A DNA stretch of 64,000 nt. Origin: Rufibacter roseus (GTDB taxonomy: Bacteria > Bacteroidota > Bacteroidia > Cytophagales > Hymenobacteraceae). The notes under the pieces are model-generated. The model had not been told where the DNA came from. It worked only from the letters and a program-made list of their open reading frames with translations, and ran no database searches. The translations under genes were made by a program, and so were the position numbers. Within the stretch, counting starts at the first letter, position 1, and the number at the start of each line of letters is the position of its first letter. The DNA lies in NCBI RefSeq assembly GCF_001647285.1, contig NZ_LRML01000004.1, positions 1-64,000 on the forward strand, in the 5' to 3' direction. This document shows, one piece after another, positions 49,079 to 58,681 of this stretch.

Positions 49079-52000
49079 ATGGCCACATTTTCATCTATTA
49101 CCATAAAACGCCCGGTACTGGCCATCGTGATGAGCATTGCCATCATGGTGTTCGGCTTTATTGGGCTTAGCTCTTTAGGGGTGCGGGAATACCCCAGCGT
49201 AGATGCCCCTATTGTCAACGTATCTACCTCCTATACCGGGGCCAACGCCGAAACCATAGAGTCTGAAATCACAGAGCCTATTGAGGAAGCCCTGAACAGT
49301 ATTGCCGGTATCAGAACCATCACCTCCAGCAGCAGCGAGGGCTCCAGCCGCATTACGGTGGAGTTCAACCTGGAAGTAGACATGGAGGCCGCCGCCAACG
49401 ACGTGCGCGACAAGGTCTCTGGGGTGCAGCGCCGCCTACCCGAAGACGCTGAGCCTCCCACCGTGTCTAAACAAGACGCCGATGCGAACCCTATTATCTT
49501 TCTAGGAATCCAGAGCAACACCCGCTCATTGCTTGATCTTTCTGATGTGGCCAATACGCTGTTTAAAGAGCGGTTGGAGACCATTCCAGGGGTAAGTACC
49601 ATCAATATTTGGGGTGATAAGCGTTTTTCTATGCGCCTCTGGATGGACCCAATCAAGCTTTCCGCCCTGGGTGTTACCCCTACCGATGTTAGAAATGCTT
49701 TGGCCAACCAAAACCTGGAGTTGCCCTCCGGTAGCATTGAAGGAACCAACACAGAGCTTTCGGTACGTACCATGGGCCGCATTTCAACGCCTGAGCAATT
49801 CAACAACCTGATCATTAAAGAAGACGCCAACCGTTTGGTGCGTTTTAGAGATGTTGGCAATGCGGAATTAGCTCCTGAAAATGAGAAAACAGTTCTGAAG
49901 ATGGATGGTGTGCCCATGGTGGCGGTTGTACTTACTCCCCAGCCTGGCTCTAATCAAATTGAGATTGCTGACGAGTTCTACAAACGCCTGGAGCAGATAA
50001 AAGCAGACGCGCCCAAAGACCTGAATATGTTCATTGGCTTTGACAACACCAAGTACATAAGAGCCTCTATTGCCGAAGTACAGGAAACCATTTATGTGGC
50101 GTTTGGACTGGTTGTGATTATTATCTTCCTGTTCCTGCGCGATTGGCGCTCCACCCTTATTCCAGTCATGGCCATTCCGGTTTCTTTGATTGGGGTGTTC
50201 TTTATCATGTACATCATGGATTTCTCCATCAACGTGCTCACCTTATTAGGCATAGTACTGGCCATTGGTCTGGTGGTGGATGATGCCATTGTGGTGCTGG
50301 AGAACATTTACGCGCGGGTAGAAAACGGACAAGACCCCATGAAAGCCGCCAAAAAAGGATCTGAGGAAATATTCTTTGCAGTTATTTCCACTACCATTGC
50401 CCTGGCGGCAGTATTCTTGCCGGTTATTTTCTTGCAGGGTATTACCGGCCGTCTGTTCCGTGAGTTTGGTATTGTGGTGGCAGGCTCGGTGATTATTTCT
50501 TCGTTTGTGGCCTTGTCACTTACGCCCATGATGTGCTCGCGCATTTTGAAGCACCGCGAACGCCCCAACTGGTTCTACCGCAAAACGGAGCCTTTCTTTG
50601 AGTCACTCACCAGTGCTTACCGAGACAGCCTTGAGTCTTTCATGAAGTTCAGATGGGTGTCCTTCATCTTGGTTATACTCACGGCTGGCGGAATCTATTA
50701 TTTCATGAAAACATTGCCATCTGAGTTGTCTCCAGACGAAGACCGTAATGGCCTGCGTGTGAACGCCACCGGCCCCGAAGGTGCCTCGTTTGAGTTCATG
50801 GACGCCTATATGAACGATCTGGCACAGCTGGTAAACGACTCGGTGCCTGGCTTGTCGTCTATTACTTCCCTTACCCGAACCTCTAACTCTGGTTTTGTAC
50901 GCTTGCGTTTGGTAGCACCTGACCAGCGGGAACTGAGCCAACAGGAAATAGTTGACAAAACTTCTGCTCTGATCAGCAAGGTACCCGGCGGACGCGCTTT
51001 CGCCTCTGGTGACAAAGGCCTTGGAGGCGGCCGTGGAGCCGGGCAGCCGGTGCAGTTTGTGGTACAGACGCAAAATTCTGATAAGTTGCGCGAAGTGATT
51101 CCGCAGATCTTAGAGGAAGCCCGCCAAGACCCTACCTTCCAATTTATAGACGTTGACCTGAAATTCAACAAGCCAGAGCTTCGGGTTGAAATTAACCGGG
51201 CCAAGGCAGAGGCCATGGGCGTATCGGTACGTGACATTGCCCAGACCCTGCAGGCTGGCCTGAGCGGTCAGCGCTTCGGGTACTTTGTGAAGAACGGCAA
51301 GCAGTATCAGGTCATTGGCCAGGTAGCCCGTGAAAACCGTAGTGCTCCCCTAGACTTGCGCACCTTGGCGGTTAAAAACAAAAACGGCGAACTTATTCAG
51401 CTTGACAACTTCATTACCCTTTCTGAAGAAAGCGCCTCGCCACAGCTGTACCGCTATAACCGCTTTAAAGCGGCCACATTTGGCGCCACCTTGGCCAAAG
51501 GCAAAACCGTTGGCGACGGTATAGCTGCCATGGAAGCCATTGCAGACAAAGTTTTGGATGAGTCGTTCCAAACTTCATTGGCTGGTCAGTCGCGAGACTT
51601 CGCTGAAAGTGCCGACTCTTTGTTATTTGCCTTCTTGCTGGCTTTAGGTCTCATTTACCTGGTGCTTTCTGCGCAGTTTGAGAGCTTCCGAGACCCAATC
51701 ACGATCATGTTAACAGTGCCGCTGGCCTTGGCCGGTGCCTTGCTGTCGCTCTGGTACTTTGACCAAACCCTTAATATCTTCAGCCAGATTGGTATGATTA
51801 TGTTAGTGGGTCTGGTAACCAAGAATGGTATTCTGATTGTGGAATTTGCTAACCAGCAGAAAGAGCAGGGTCTGCAAAAGATTGATGCCATCAAAGAAGC
51901 CGCCGCATCGCGTTTCCGCCCCATTCTTATGACCAGTATGTCTACCATTTTGGGTACGTTGCCTATTGCCCTGGCCTTGGGTACCGGTGCTGAGAGTAGG

Positions 52001-52150
52001 GTGTCAATGGGTATTGCTGTGGTAGGTGGATTGATTTTTTCTACCGGATTAACCCTGTACGTTATTCCGGCTATCTACTCTTACCTGTCTTCCAGCAAGG
52101 CGAACATTATTCGGGAAGACCACGAAACCTCTAAACCGGCAGTGGCCTAA
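49079..52150 (+). CDS. RND-type (HAE1) efflux pump permease
   Basis: A 1023-residue protein of standard AcrB length. It has 12 transmembrane helices in two similar halves, with large periplasmic porter loops (from ~30 and ~560). Family segments are IKRPVLAIVMSIAIMVFGF, YPSVDAPIVNVSTSYTGANA and the TM4 proton-relay pair D-D in GLVVDDAIVVLENI. The second half has GLVTKNGILIVEFANQ and RFRPILMTSMSTILGTLPIA. It should export hydrophobic drugs or host compounds by proton antiport. No local regulator is encoded. Confidence 0.95.
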   Translation: MATFSSITIKRPVLAIVMSIAIMVFGFIGLSSLGVREYPSVDAPIVNVSTSYTGANAETIESEITEPIEEALNSIAGIRTITSSSSEGSSRITVEFNLEVDMEAAANDVRDKVSGVQRRLPEDAEPPTVSKQDADANPIIFLGIQSNTRSLLDLSDVANTLFKERLETIPGVSTINIWGDKRFSMRLWMDPIKLSALGVTPTDVRNALANQNLELPSGSIEGTNTELSVRTMGRISTPEQFNNLIIKEDANRLVRFRDVGNAELAPENEKTVLKMDGVPMVAVVLTPQPGSNQIEIADEFYKRLEQIKADAPKDLNMFIGFDNTKYIRASIAEVQETIYVAFGLVVIIIFLFLRDWRSTLIPVMAIPVSLIGVFFIMYIMDFSINVLTLLGIVLAIGLVVDDAIVVLENIYARVENGQDPMKAAKKGSEEIFFAVISTTIALAAVFLPVIFLQGITGRLFREFGIVVAGSVIISSFVALSLTPMMCSRILKHRERPNWFYRKTEPFFESLTSAYRDSLESFMKFRWVSFILVILTAGGIYYFMKTLPSELSPDEDRNGLRVNATGPEGASFEFMDAYMNDLAQLVNDSVPGLSSITSLTRTSNSGFVRLRLVAPDQRELSQQEIVDKTSALISKVPGGRAFASGDKGLGGGRGAGQPVQFVVQTQNSDKLREVIPQILEEARQDPTFQFIDVDLKFNKPELRVEINRAKAEAMGVSVRDIAQTLQAGLSGQRFGYFVKNGKQYQVIGQVARENRSAPLDLRTLAVKNKNGELIQLDNFITLSEESASPQLYRYNRFKAATFGATLAKGKTVGDGIAAMEAIADKVLDESFQTSLAGQSRDFAESADSLLFAFLLALGLIYLVLSAQFESFRDPITIMLTVPLALAGALLSLWYFDQTLNIFSQIGMIMLVGLVTKNGILIVEFANQQKEQGLQKIDAIKEAAASRFRPILMTSMSTILGTLPIALALGTGAESRVSMGIAVVGGLIFSTGLTLYVIPAIYSYLSSSKANIIREDHETSKPAVA

Positions 52151-52187
52151 GCTGTTTTTCATCTGTTTTTCAGAATTTGAGCTAAAA

Positions 52188-53525
52188 ATGAACTTATATA
52201 AAAAGTTATCTGCCTTGGTAGCGGTTGCCGTGCTCACGGTAACTGCCGCTTCGGCACAAGAATTCCTTACCCTGGAGGAGGCCGTGCGCATTGGGCTAGA
52301 AAAAAATTACGCCATTGAAATTGCCCGCCGAAACGTAGAACTTGCCCAAAACAATGTAACGCTTGGGAATGCCGGTTTTTTGCCTACTGTAGATGCCCGC
52401 GCCACCCGCACCTTTGATAACCGCGACAGCCGCCAAGAATTTGAAACCAATCCGGCCCGTGAGGTCAGCGGAGCCAGATCAAATTCTCTGAATTCCAGCC
52501 TTAACTTTAACTGGACAATCTTTGACGGCATGGGCATGTTTGTGAACCTGGACCGTTTGCGCACCCTTAAAATTTCAGAAGAGTTATTGACCAAAGCCAC
52601 CGTAGAAACCACTGTTGCTGATATTTCAAATGCCTATTATGAAGTGGTTCGGCAGGCGAAAAAAATTCAGCCCCTCATAGACGCAGTTTCTCTTTCGGCT
52701 GAGCGGGTAGAGCTTATCAGAGAACAGTATCGTGTGGGTGTAGCCGCCAAAGTTGCTATTTTAACCGCCGAGGTAGACTACAATGCTGACCGCACCGAAT
52801 TGCTCCGGCAGCAGGAAAACCTTAAAACTGCCCAAATAAACCTAAACCAATTGCTGGCTCGCGATCCGGATTTGGAGTTCAACGTCATTGATACTATTCA
52901 GGTCATCACTTCCCTTGAACTAAACGAGTCACGCATACAGGCACTAAACCAAAACCCCGCCTTACTAAGAGCGCGGGTAAACCAGGAACTGGCAGTGCTA
53001 GACTTAAGAAGCGCCCAGGCCTCCCGTTTTCCTGTCTTGGGAGTTACCAGTGCCTATGTATTCAACCGTTCTGAGTCTGAGCCACTCAACCCTTTCTCCC
53101 CTATCAGCAACCAAAGCAAAGGGTTCAACTATGGTCTTACACTCGCTGTACCTCTGTTCAACGGGTTTAACCGCACTCGACTAGCTCAGAATGCCCGTAT
53201 TTTAATAGAAACAAGCCGAATTGCCCTTAGTCAAACCCAACAGCTAGTAGAATCTGACGTGGCTAGAGCTTATAGCCGTTACCAAAATCGTTTAAGAATT
53301 CTGGATCTGGAGGAAAGCAACATTCAGTTGGCCCGTCAGAATGCTGAAGTAGCCATGGAACGTTACAAGTTGGGTCTGCTGACTGCCTTGGAGCTGAGGG
53401 AAGCCCAACGAAACCAGCTGGTAGCCGAGAACCGCCTCATTGACATTCAGTTTGAAGCCAAAGCCGCCGAGATTGAGTTGCGGAGATTAAGCAGCACCTT
53501 GGTCATTGAAGGGGTAGCTCAATAA
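52188..53525 (+). CDS. TolC-family outer-membrane efflux channel
   Basis: A 445-residue protein with a signal peptide ending ASAQ. The paired repeats of the OEP fold begin LTLEEAVRIGLEKNYAIEIA and recur in the second half (LALDLRSAQ-like coiled segments, RYKLGLLTALELREAQRNQL). It forms the trimeric channel that completes the efflux system with the adaptor and pump. It begins 37 bp after the pump stop, across a degenerate repeat. A palindromic repeat follows. Confidence 0.92.
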   Translation: MNLYKKLSALVAVAVLTVTAASAQEFLTLEEAVRIGLEKNYAIEIARRNVELAQNNVTLGNAGFLPTVDARATRTFDNRDSRQEFETNPAREVSGARSNSLNSSLNFNWTIFDGMGMFVNLDRLRTLKISEELLTKATVETTVADISNAYYEVVRQAKKIQPLIDAVSLSAERVELIREQYRVGVAAKVAILTAEVDYNADRTELLRQQENLKTAQINLNQLLARDPDLEFNVIDTIQVITSLELNESRIQALNQNPALLRARVNQELAVLDLRSAQASRFPVLGVTSAYVFNRSESEPLNPFSPISNQSKGFNYGLTLAVPLFNGFNRTRLAQNARILIETSRIALSQTQQLVESDVARAYSRYQNRLRILDLEESNIQLARQNAEVAMERYKLGLLTALELREAQRNQLVAENRLIDIQFEAKAAEIELRRLSSTLVIEGVAQ

Positions 53526-53546
53526 TATTACTTAAAAGATTGAAAC

Positions 53547-53595
53547 AAGAGCGTTTTGAGCCTGTTTTCTAAAAAACAGTCCCAAAACGCTTCTT
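53547..53595. repeat. Dispersed nested palindrome
   Basis: AAGAGCGTTTTGAGCCTG pairs with CAGTCCCAAAACGCTTCTT with two mismatches; 21 nt after the TolC stop, so it can serve as operon end. Confidence 0.75.
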
Positions 53596-53617
53596 TTGTT
53601 TACCCGTACCCTAATTC

Positions 53618-54523
53618 ATGCGGAACAACCTTGCCTACTCAGCCCTTAACTACTTTGGAGAGTCAAACCTCGATCGGGTCCACTTGCTCCGGAAAGACGA
53701 AGCTTGGATAGCTGCCCGCCTGCAGGACCCTGAAACCATTCTGGTGCCTTTTCAGGGAATGAAGCCACTGCTCACAGCCGAGAACCAATTACAGTTGGTA
53801 CGTTTAGCGCAAGTGCAGCTACAAAATTTAGCTCAGCCTCCAATCCTCTTAGGCCTCCGCCATGACAAAGCCTATTTTGCCATTGATGTCACCAATGCGC
53901 CAGAAGTACCGTTGGCCGGTGGTGTATACCAAGAACTGCGGGAGGCCACGCTTCAATTAGCCCGACCTGACAGCGGTTTGCTGGCCTATGCCAAAGCCAT
54001 ACTCTACTGGAACCGGCAAAACCAGTTCTGCAGTGTTTGCGGCTCCCCTACACTGTTCTCAGAGGCGGGACACGTTCGCAAATGCAGCAATCCGGTTTGC
54101 AACACCTCTCATTTCCCCCGCACCGACACTGCTGTAATCACCATGATCACCTGCGGCGATAAAGGCCTACTGGCCCGGCAAGCATCTTGGCCTGCTGGTA
54201 TGTATGCCTCTATTGCAGGGTTTCTGGAACCCGGAGAAACCCTGGAAAGCGCGGTAGCCCGTGAGGTGCTGGAAGAGACCGGCCTGAAAGTACATCATGT
54301 GCAGTATCATTCCTCCCAGCCATGGCCTTTCCCGGCCTCTATCATGGTTGGGTTCATTGCTGAGGCGGAAAGTCCTGATCTTATCATAGACCCGCAAGAA
54401 ATTGACGATGCCCGTTGGTTTACCAGAGAGGAAGTGAAGGAGTTGGTGGCTGCCGGCGAATTATCTCTTCCGCCCGCACTCTCTATTTCTTATAGACTGA
54501 TTCAGGATTGGCTAAATGGATAA
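53618..54523 (+). CDS. nudC: NADH pyrophosphatase / NAD-RNA decapping hydrolase
   Basis: A 301-residue protein. A zinc ribbon has C138, C141, C156 and C161. The Nudix box G201-F-L-E-P-G-E-T-L-E then SAVAREVLEETGL holds all catalytic Glu residues. The NudC-specific motif SQPWPFPASIMVGF lies downstream. It cleaves NADH/NAD+ and removes NAD caps from RNA. It is a single gene flanked by palindromic repeats. Confidence 0.93.
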   Translation: MRNNLAYSALNYFGESNLDRVHLLRKDEAWIAARLQDPETILVPFQGMKPLLTAENQLQLVRLAQVQLQNLAQPPILLGLRHDKAYFAIDVTNAPEVPLAGGVYQELREATLQLARPDSGLLAYAKAILYWNRQNQFCSVCGSPTLFSEAGHVRKCSNPVCNTSHFPRTDTAVITMITCGDKGLLARQASWPAGMYASIAGFLEPGETLESAVAREVLEETGLKVHHVQYHSSQPWPFPASIMVGFIAEAESPDLIIDPQEIDDARWFTREEVKELVAAGELSLPPALSISYRLIQDWLNG

Positions 54524-54547
54524 AATCTTGGCCTACCCCATACAAAA

Positions 54548-54599
54548 CAGCTCCTGTTTTGAAGCTGTTTTTGTAAAAACAAGCCCAAAACAGGAGCTG
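54548..54599. repeat. Dispersed nested palindrome
   Basis: CAGCTCCTGTTTTGAAGCTG / CAAGCCCAAAACAGGAGCTG, two core mismatches; long outer arms. Confidence 0.75.
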
Positions 54600-54645
54600 C
54601 ACAATTGATTAACAATTAAGCTGCTAGATAAAGCACAGGGCAGGC

Positions 54646-55161
54646 TTAAGACTGATTTGTTTTCATCTGCTCTCTTAACTGCTTTACCCGGTCTTCGAAC
54701 AATGCTGGGGTTTCTTCCTTCACCACTACCTCTCTGAACAGCTCCATCAGTTCCGGCTCGTGCTGGGCACGTTCACTCTTGCGCACATCTATGTACACTA
54801 ACTTAGTCCAGAGAATAGATTTCAGCTTTTCTTTCTTCTCGTCAAGCATAATGTGCTCCACCAGCATGCTGGTATCATCTACCCGCCTAATACTGGTTTG
54901 GATAGTTACTAACTCACGTACACGAGCCGGTTTCAGGTATACAATCTGGTTCTGCCCTACTACCCAGGCACGACCCGTTTTCCGGAAGAAGGCGTGAATG
55001 TCTAAACCATAGGCGGCTTCTACCTGGTCTTCACGCTCGTTCTGGAAGTAGTTTAAAAAGGCGCTGTTATTTAAATGACCAAAGGGGTCACAATGATCAA
55101 ACCGGATGCGGGTCTGGCTTTCCAGCACCGCGGGTTTAGGGGTTGAATTCTCTGCTAGCAT
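54646..55161 (-). CDS. Acyl-CoA thioesterase (4HBT hotdog fold)
   Basis: A 171-residue cytosolic protein. The hotdog hallmark is RIRFDHCDPFGHLNNSAFLN, with the Asp (D in CDPFGHLNN) as catalytic residue of the 4-hydroxybenzoyl-CoA type. Later strands are VRELVTIQTSIRRVDDTSML and LKSILWTKLVYIDV. It is expected to hydrolyse an acyl-CoA; the chain length is not deducible. It is a single gene. Confidence 0.83.
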   Translation of the reverse strand: MLAENSTPKPAVLESQTRIRFDHCDPFGHLNNSAFLNYFQNEREDQVEAAYGLDIHAFFRKTGRAWVVGQNQIVYLKPARVRELVTIQTSIRRVDDTSMLVEHIMLDEKKEKLKSILWTKLVYIDVRKSERAQHEPELMELFREVVVKEETPALFEDRVKQLREQMKTNQS

Positions 55162-55481
55162 AGCTCAATTCCTTTTATTGTAGGTTTCATAGCAAAGGAA
55201 AACCATTCGATATCAGTAAGCAACTTTCCACGCGCCTCTCTGTAGTCATTGAAAGGAAACATATCCTCCATAACCTCATCATTCCAGCCCAAGTCTCAGT
55301 TTCCGGCCTTCTTTCCTGAAAGTAGACCGAAAACAATATACCGCACTAATAAAGCCCCGTGTTATCGTGTTTTGTGTTTAATAACACCGCTTCCTATCTC
55401 TTGCGCCGTTAGAAAATAGGAGCAACAGTCTTGTGACACTTCTAGACTATTAGAGTCAGCATTTATTTTATTTTGCCCATT
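55162..55481. other. Intergenic region
   Basis: It holds one imperfect copy of the dispersed palindrome (55297-55334, CAGTTTCCGGCCTTC...GACCGAAAAC). Its AT-rich remainder has a small hairpin GTGTTAT/ATAACAC near 55360. No gene is seen. Confidence 0.45.
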
Positions 55482-58082
55482 CTAGAACCGTTTAATCTGA
55501 GAAGTGATGGTTGAATCGGTGATTTTATCATCATCTGCTAATAGCAAAGCTTTACTCAGAATCACCGACAGCCCGTTATCGCCTTCAAAAGGCAGGAAAA
55601 TAGTACCGGTTACGTCTTTTTTACTTCGGTCTGGCACAATGCACAGGTATTGGTCATTGGGTTCCATGAGAATGTTGGTGCTGCCCAAATGGATTTTATA
55701 AGTTCTCAGTTTGCCCTTCACCACCAGAAATTTGTCTTTGATTTCAGCTACTTTCGCTACTTTCAGGCGGGGCAGTAATTGGGTCAGAATCTCTTTTCTG
55801 GTTTTCGCTACCTCAGACAAATCCCCGAAGGAATACGCTTGCCAATAGTCACGATAAGCCGGTACCCCGCCGCTGTCTTGCCAGGTGGGGTCATTGCCAA
55901 CGGTGCACACGCCCACAAACAAGTCTACGTCCCGCATTACTTCTGAGAAAACTACCTTCGGGACACTGATTAACTCCACTACCTGATTTGTTTGCGTATT
56001 TACAAACCTTAACTGATCGGTGGCAATATAGTTCCAGATGCCGGTGTCGTTGAAAGCATCGTCGGCGTTTACCTCATTTACCCAATACTCTGCCAGCAGA
56101 TTATAATCAGGAATATGGCAGGAGGCGGCTTCATTGTAACGGCCGTCGTCATAGGCTCCCATCAAGGCGTATTTCCAGCCCCTTATTTTAGCCAGCGAAT
56201 TAAACTGGTGCTGTTTCAGGAGGTGGGCGGCCATGCGGTTGCTGTACACTCTGGTGTTTACTTCGGCATCGGTGAGCAGGTACACCTCGCGGTACGCTTG
56301 CTTGAACGGCTGCAAAATCTGATGCTCTACCAGAAACCGCCGCCAGGCTTCAATCTCTGAGATAGTAGCCATGGCCGGATGCCAAAGCCGCACCATTGTC
56401 TCTGGCCCGGCTTCTGCTATTGTCAGTTCAGATGTGCGCCATGCATTGTTGAAAAAGAAAACATTCTGGCTTACTCCGTCTTTCTCAAAAATCCAGATAA
56501 GGCGCTTGGTTAAGTAAGAAAGTAGCCCGTGGCTTACATAATACTGCTGAAAATACTGCCAAGTAAAAACCCTTTCGGCTTTAAACATGCGGTCTAAGCG
56601 GTCGCGCTGCGCGCTCAGGGTTACTTCAATTTGCTTGGCCGTCTCCTTAATCTGCTTAAGGGCAACGGGCTGCTTTTCCTTCACCGCGCTAGGCACCGAT
56701 TTCTGCGAACTGCCATCGGGCTTAAACCATTTCAGTTCCGTTTTACCCACTCCGGCAATTTCCAGAACTGCTTTAAAGTTTTCCAGTTCATATTCTATAT
56801 GCCCCTCTTCCAGCCCGTACTGGTCTACCGCCAAATCCTCAATTTCATGCACCGAAATGCCCTGTTCTTTGGCTGCTTCCTGTAAATACTTCTCAATCAG
56901 GTTTTGAGTACTGGACTGCCTGATGCGGAGCTTCAACCTAGACAAATGACTGATTCCTTCCAGCCCTTCAGACTGATACAGCGTGTAGAGGCAGGCGTTG
57001 CCAACGGCCGCAGCAGCCGGGCCTTTCCCCGGTATCTTCCGGTAAGCTCTTTCTGCCAGTCCGGCAATAGTGGCCAAAGCGGTACGGTCGGTGAGGGAAG
57101 CACACAGCCAGACTAGGCCCTTTATGGCATCTACGTTTGGCGAAGAAAGTAAATCATAGGTAGTGTGGGTGTAGGTTTGGCCAGCGTGGGTATAGGTATG
57201 CACCAACTCATTTTCTTTGAGATGGATAATAAACTTAAACCAATCCAGCACCACTTCTTTAAATGTATCGGCCCCCAGCACTGTCACTAAACCTTGGCCC
57301 TCCTTCAGGTACTTCTGCGTGGGCTTGCCGCCAGCTGCTTTTTGCGCATGCACTAACAGACTATACCAATGAGGTAATTCTTTTTGTGGCCGTAGTTTGA
57401 TGATAGGATTGGCGTAATCAGAAAACTTGTCCTTCCCTAAAAAGTACACAGGTTTAACTTCCTCCTTTTCTTCCCCAGTGCTCAGCAGCCCGTCAACCTT
57501 ACTCAGATACTTGGTTCTTTCTTTTTCAAAGTTGCTGTACTCCTTTTTTTCCAACTCCGCCTTTAAGGTTAACAAAGTCGCTTTTACCTTTTCTGAGATG
57601 ACTTTCCCTTTGGTGTTTCTTTCTACCTGAATTAAGAAGTACCCTAGTGGCCAATGCAGGAGGGAGGGCCAGGAGTATCTCTTATAGTTGAGAAAGTAAG
57701 CAGCCAAAGAAACGATTTGCTCATCTGAGAGGGAAAGTTTTGCCCGTAATATACTCTGCAGAATCAGGTATTGAATCACATTCCGGTGGTAGCCGGGATT
57801 ATTTGTACTATAGGAGCCACTTCTACTTTGCCACTTATGGATTTCATAGATGCAGTATAACAATAGGTCTACTTTCTCATTAGCCGAGAGAGAAGCTATC
57901 TGCTCTTGGTAAACCGACAGTTCACTTAGCTTCACGCTCCAGAAGTGTTGGTACTTCTGCACCGCTTCTAGTCGTGTTGCTTCTATTATTTCTTCAAAGC
58001 AATTTTCAGCTGAAGTCTCTGCACTATCAGTTGAAGCCCCTGAATTAGAAAAAGCTTTCTTCACGAAATCTAAAATTCCCAT
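55482..58082 (-). CDS. DUF4132 domain protein
   Basis: An 866-residue protein without signal peptide. The N-terminal two thirds are helical (armadillo/HEAT-like, SANEKVDLLLYCIYEIHKW, IKGLVWLCASLTDRTALAT). The C-terminal part contains the DUF4132 core (ISEIEAWRRFLVEHQILQPF, KQAYREVYLLTDAEVN, KIRGWKYALMGAYDDG). E. coli MolR is a relative, but its role is unclear. It starts 5 nt after the stop of a small gene, a tight operon. Confidence 0.8.
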   Translation of the reverse strand: MGILDFVKKAFSNSGASTDSAETSAENCFEEIIEATRLEAVQKYQHFWSVKLSELSVYQEQIASLSANEKVDLLLYCIYEIHKWQSRSGSYSTNNPGYHRNVIQYLILQSILRAKLSLSDEQIVSLAAYFLNYKRYSWPSLLHWPLGYFLIQVERNTKGKVISEKVKATLLTLKAELEKKEYSNFEKERTKYLSKVDGLLSTGEEKEEVKPVYFLGKDKFSDYANPIIKLRPQKELPHWYSLLVHAQKAAGGKPTQKYLKEGQGLVTVLGADTFKEVVLDWFKFIIHLKENELVHTYTHAGQTYTHTTYDLLSSPNVDAIKGLVWLCASLTDRTALATIAGLAERAYRKIPGKGPAAAAVGNACLYTLYQSEGLEGISHLSRLKLRIRQSSTQNLIEKYLQEAAKEQGISVHEIEDLAVDQYGLEEGHIEYELENFKAVLEIAGVGKTELKWFKPDGSSQKSVPSAVKEKQPVALKQIKETAKQIEVTLSAQRDRLDRMFKAERVFTWQYFQQYYVSHGLLSYLTKRLIWIFEKDGVSQNVFFFNNAWRTSELTIAEAGPETMVRLWHPAMATISEIEAWRRFLVEHQILQPFKQAYREVYLLTDAEVNTRVYSNRMAAHLLKQHQFNSLAKIRGWKYALMGAYDDGRYNEAASCHIPDYNLLAEYWVNEVNADDAFNDTGIWNYIATDQLRFVNTQTNQVVELISVPKVVFSEVMRDVDLFVGVCTVGNDPTWQDSGGVPAYRDYWQAYSFGDLSEVAKTRKEILTQLLPRLKVAKVAEIKDKFLVVKGKLRTYKIHLGSTNILMEPNDQYLCIVPDRSKKDVTGTIFLPFEGDNGLSVILSKALLLADDDKITDSTITSQIKRF

Positions 58083-58087
58083 ATCAA

Positions 58088-58483
58088 TTAGCCTCCTACC
58101 AGCGGGGTTAACTTCAGGAAACTCACCGTGGTGGAACCGTTCAGCAGAACTTCTTCGTCCAGAGATTCAGACTGTTTGTTGTCTACCAATACAAAGTAGC
58201 CGTTGTTCAGAAAGGCGTCTAAGGCCACGTACACCTGCTTTTCTGGGTCAATTTTCTTTCTTTCCTTTAGTTTATAGCCGTTGAGCATGGCTTCGGAATC
58301 GGTAGGTTGCACCAGCCCGTTGTAATACTGCGGTAGCTTCTTGTTGTACTCTTCCACTTCCTTGTTTACCCTGGCCTCTATGATGTCTTCTACAGTAACC
58401 AGTTCATTCTGCAAGGCAAGCTCCATCTGATGCAACACCTTCCCTGGGAAAGTCTCGTCTTTTATGGTGAGGGTATAGGCCAT
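58088..58483 (-). CDS. Small partner protein of the DUF4132 gene
   Basis: A 131-residue cytosolic protein, MAYTLTIKDETFPGKVLHQM. It has a helical centre (VEDIIEARVNKEVEEYNKKL) and a beta-rich end (NNGYFVLVDNKQ, TVSFLKLTPLVGG). No known domain. The 5 nt gap to the DUF4132 start implies co-translation, so the two probably act together. Confidence 0.7.
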   Translation of the reverse strand: MAYTLTIKDETFPGKVLHQMELALQNELVTVEDIIEARVNKEVEEYNKKLPQYYNGLVQPTDSEAMLNGYKLKERKKIDPEKQVYVALDAFLNNGYFVLVDNKQSESLDEEVLLNGSTTVSFLKLTPLVGG

Positions 58484-58592
58484 GAGGGAATTATTTGTGT
58501 TTTAAGTTAATAAAATTTTGTAAAACCTTTATCTCACGATTTATTAAGAACTAGGGGCGAAGAAACAATGCTATAACTCATATGCAAATTGC

Positions 58593-58636
58593 TCCTGTTT
58601 TAGGTCTGTTTTTCTAAAAACAGGCCTAAAACAGGA
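58593..58636. repeat. Dispersed nested palindrome
   Basis: TCCTGTTTTAGGTCTGTTTTT / AAAAACAGGCCTAAAACAGGA, one wobble in the core; next to the terminator of the FAD/Fe-S gene. Confidence 0.8.
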
Positions 58637-58667
58637 AAGCCCCTCCTAGTGGAGAGGCTTTCCTGTT
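58630..58667 (-). terminator. Terminator of the FAD/Fe-S oxidoreductase gene
   Basis: AACAGGAAAGCC / AGGCTTTCCTGTT with an inner CTCC/GGAG stem, 15 nt past the stop at 58682. Confidence 0.7.
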
Positions 58668-58681
58668 TACTAAAATTAAAA

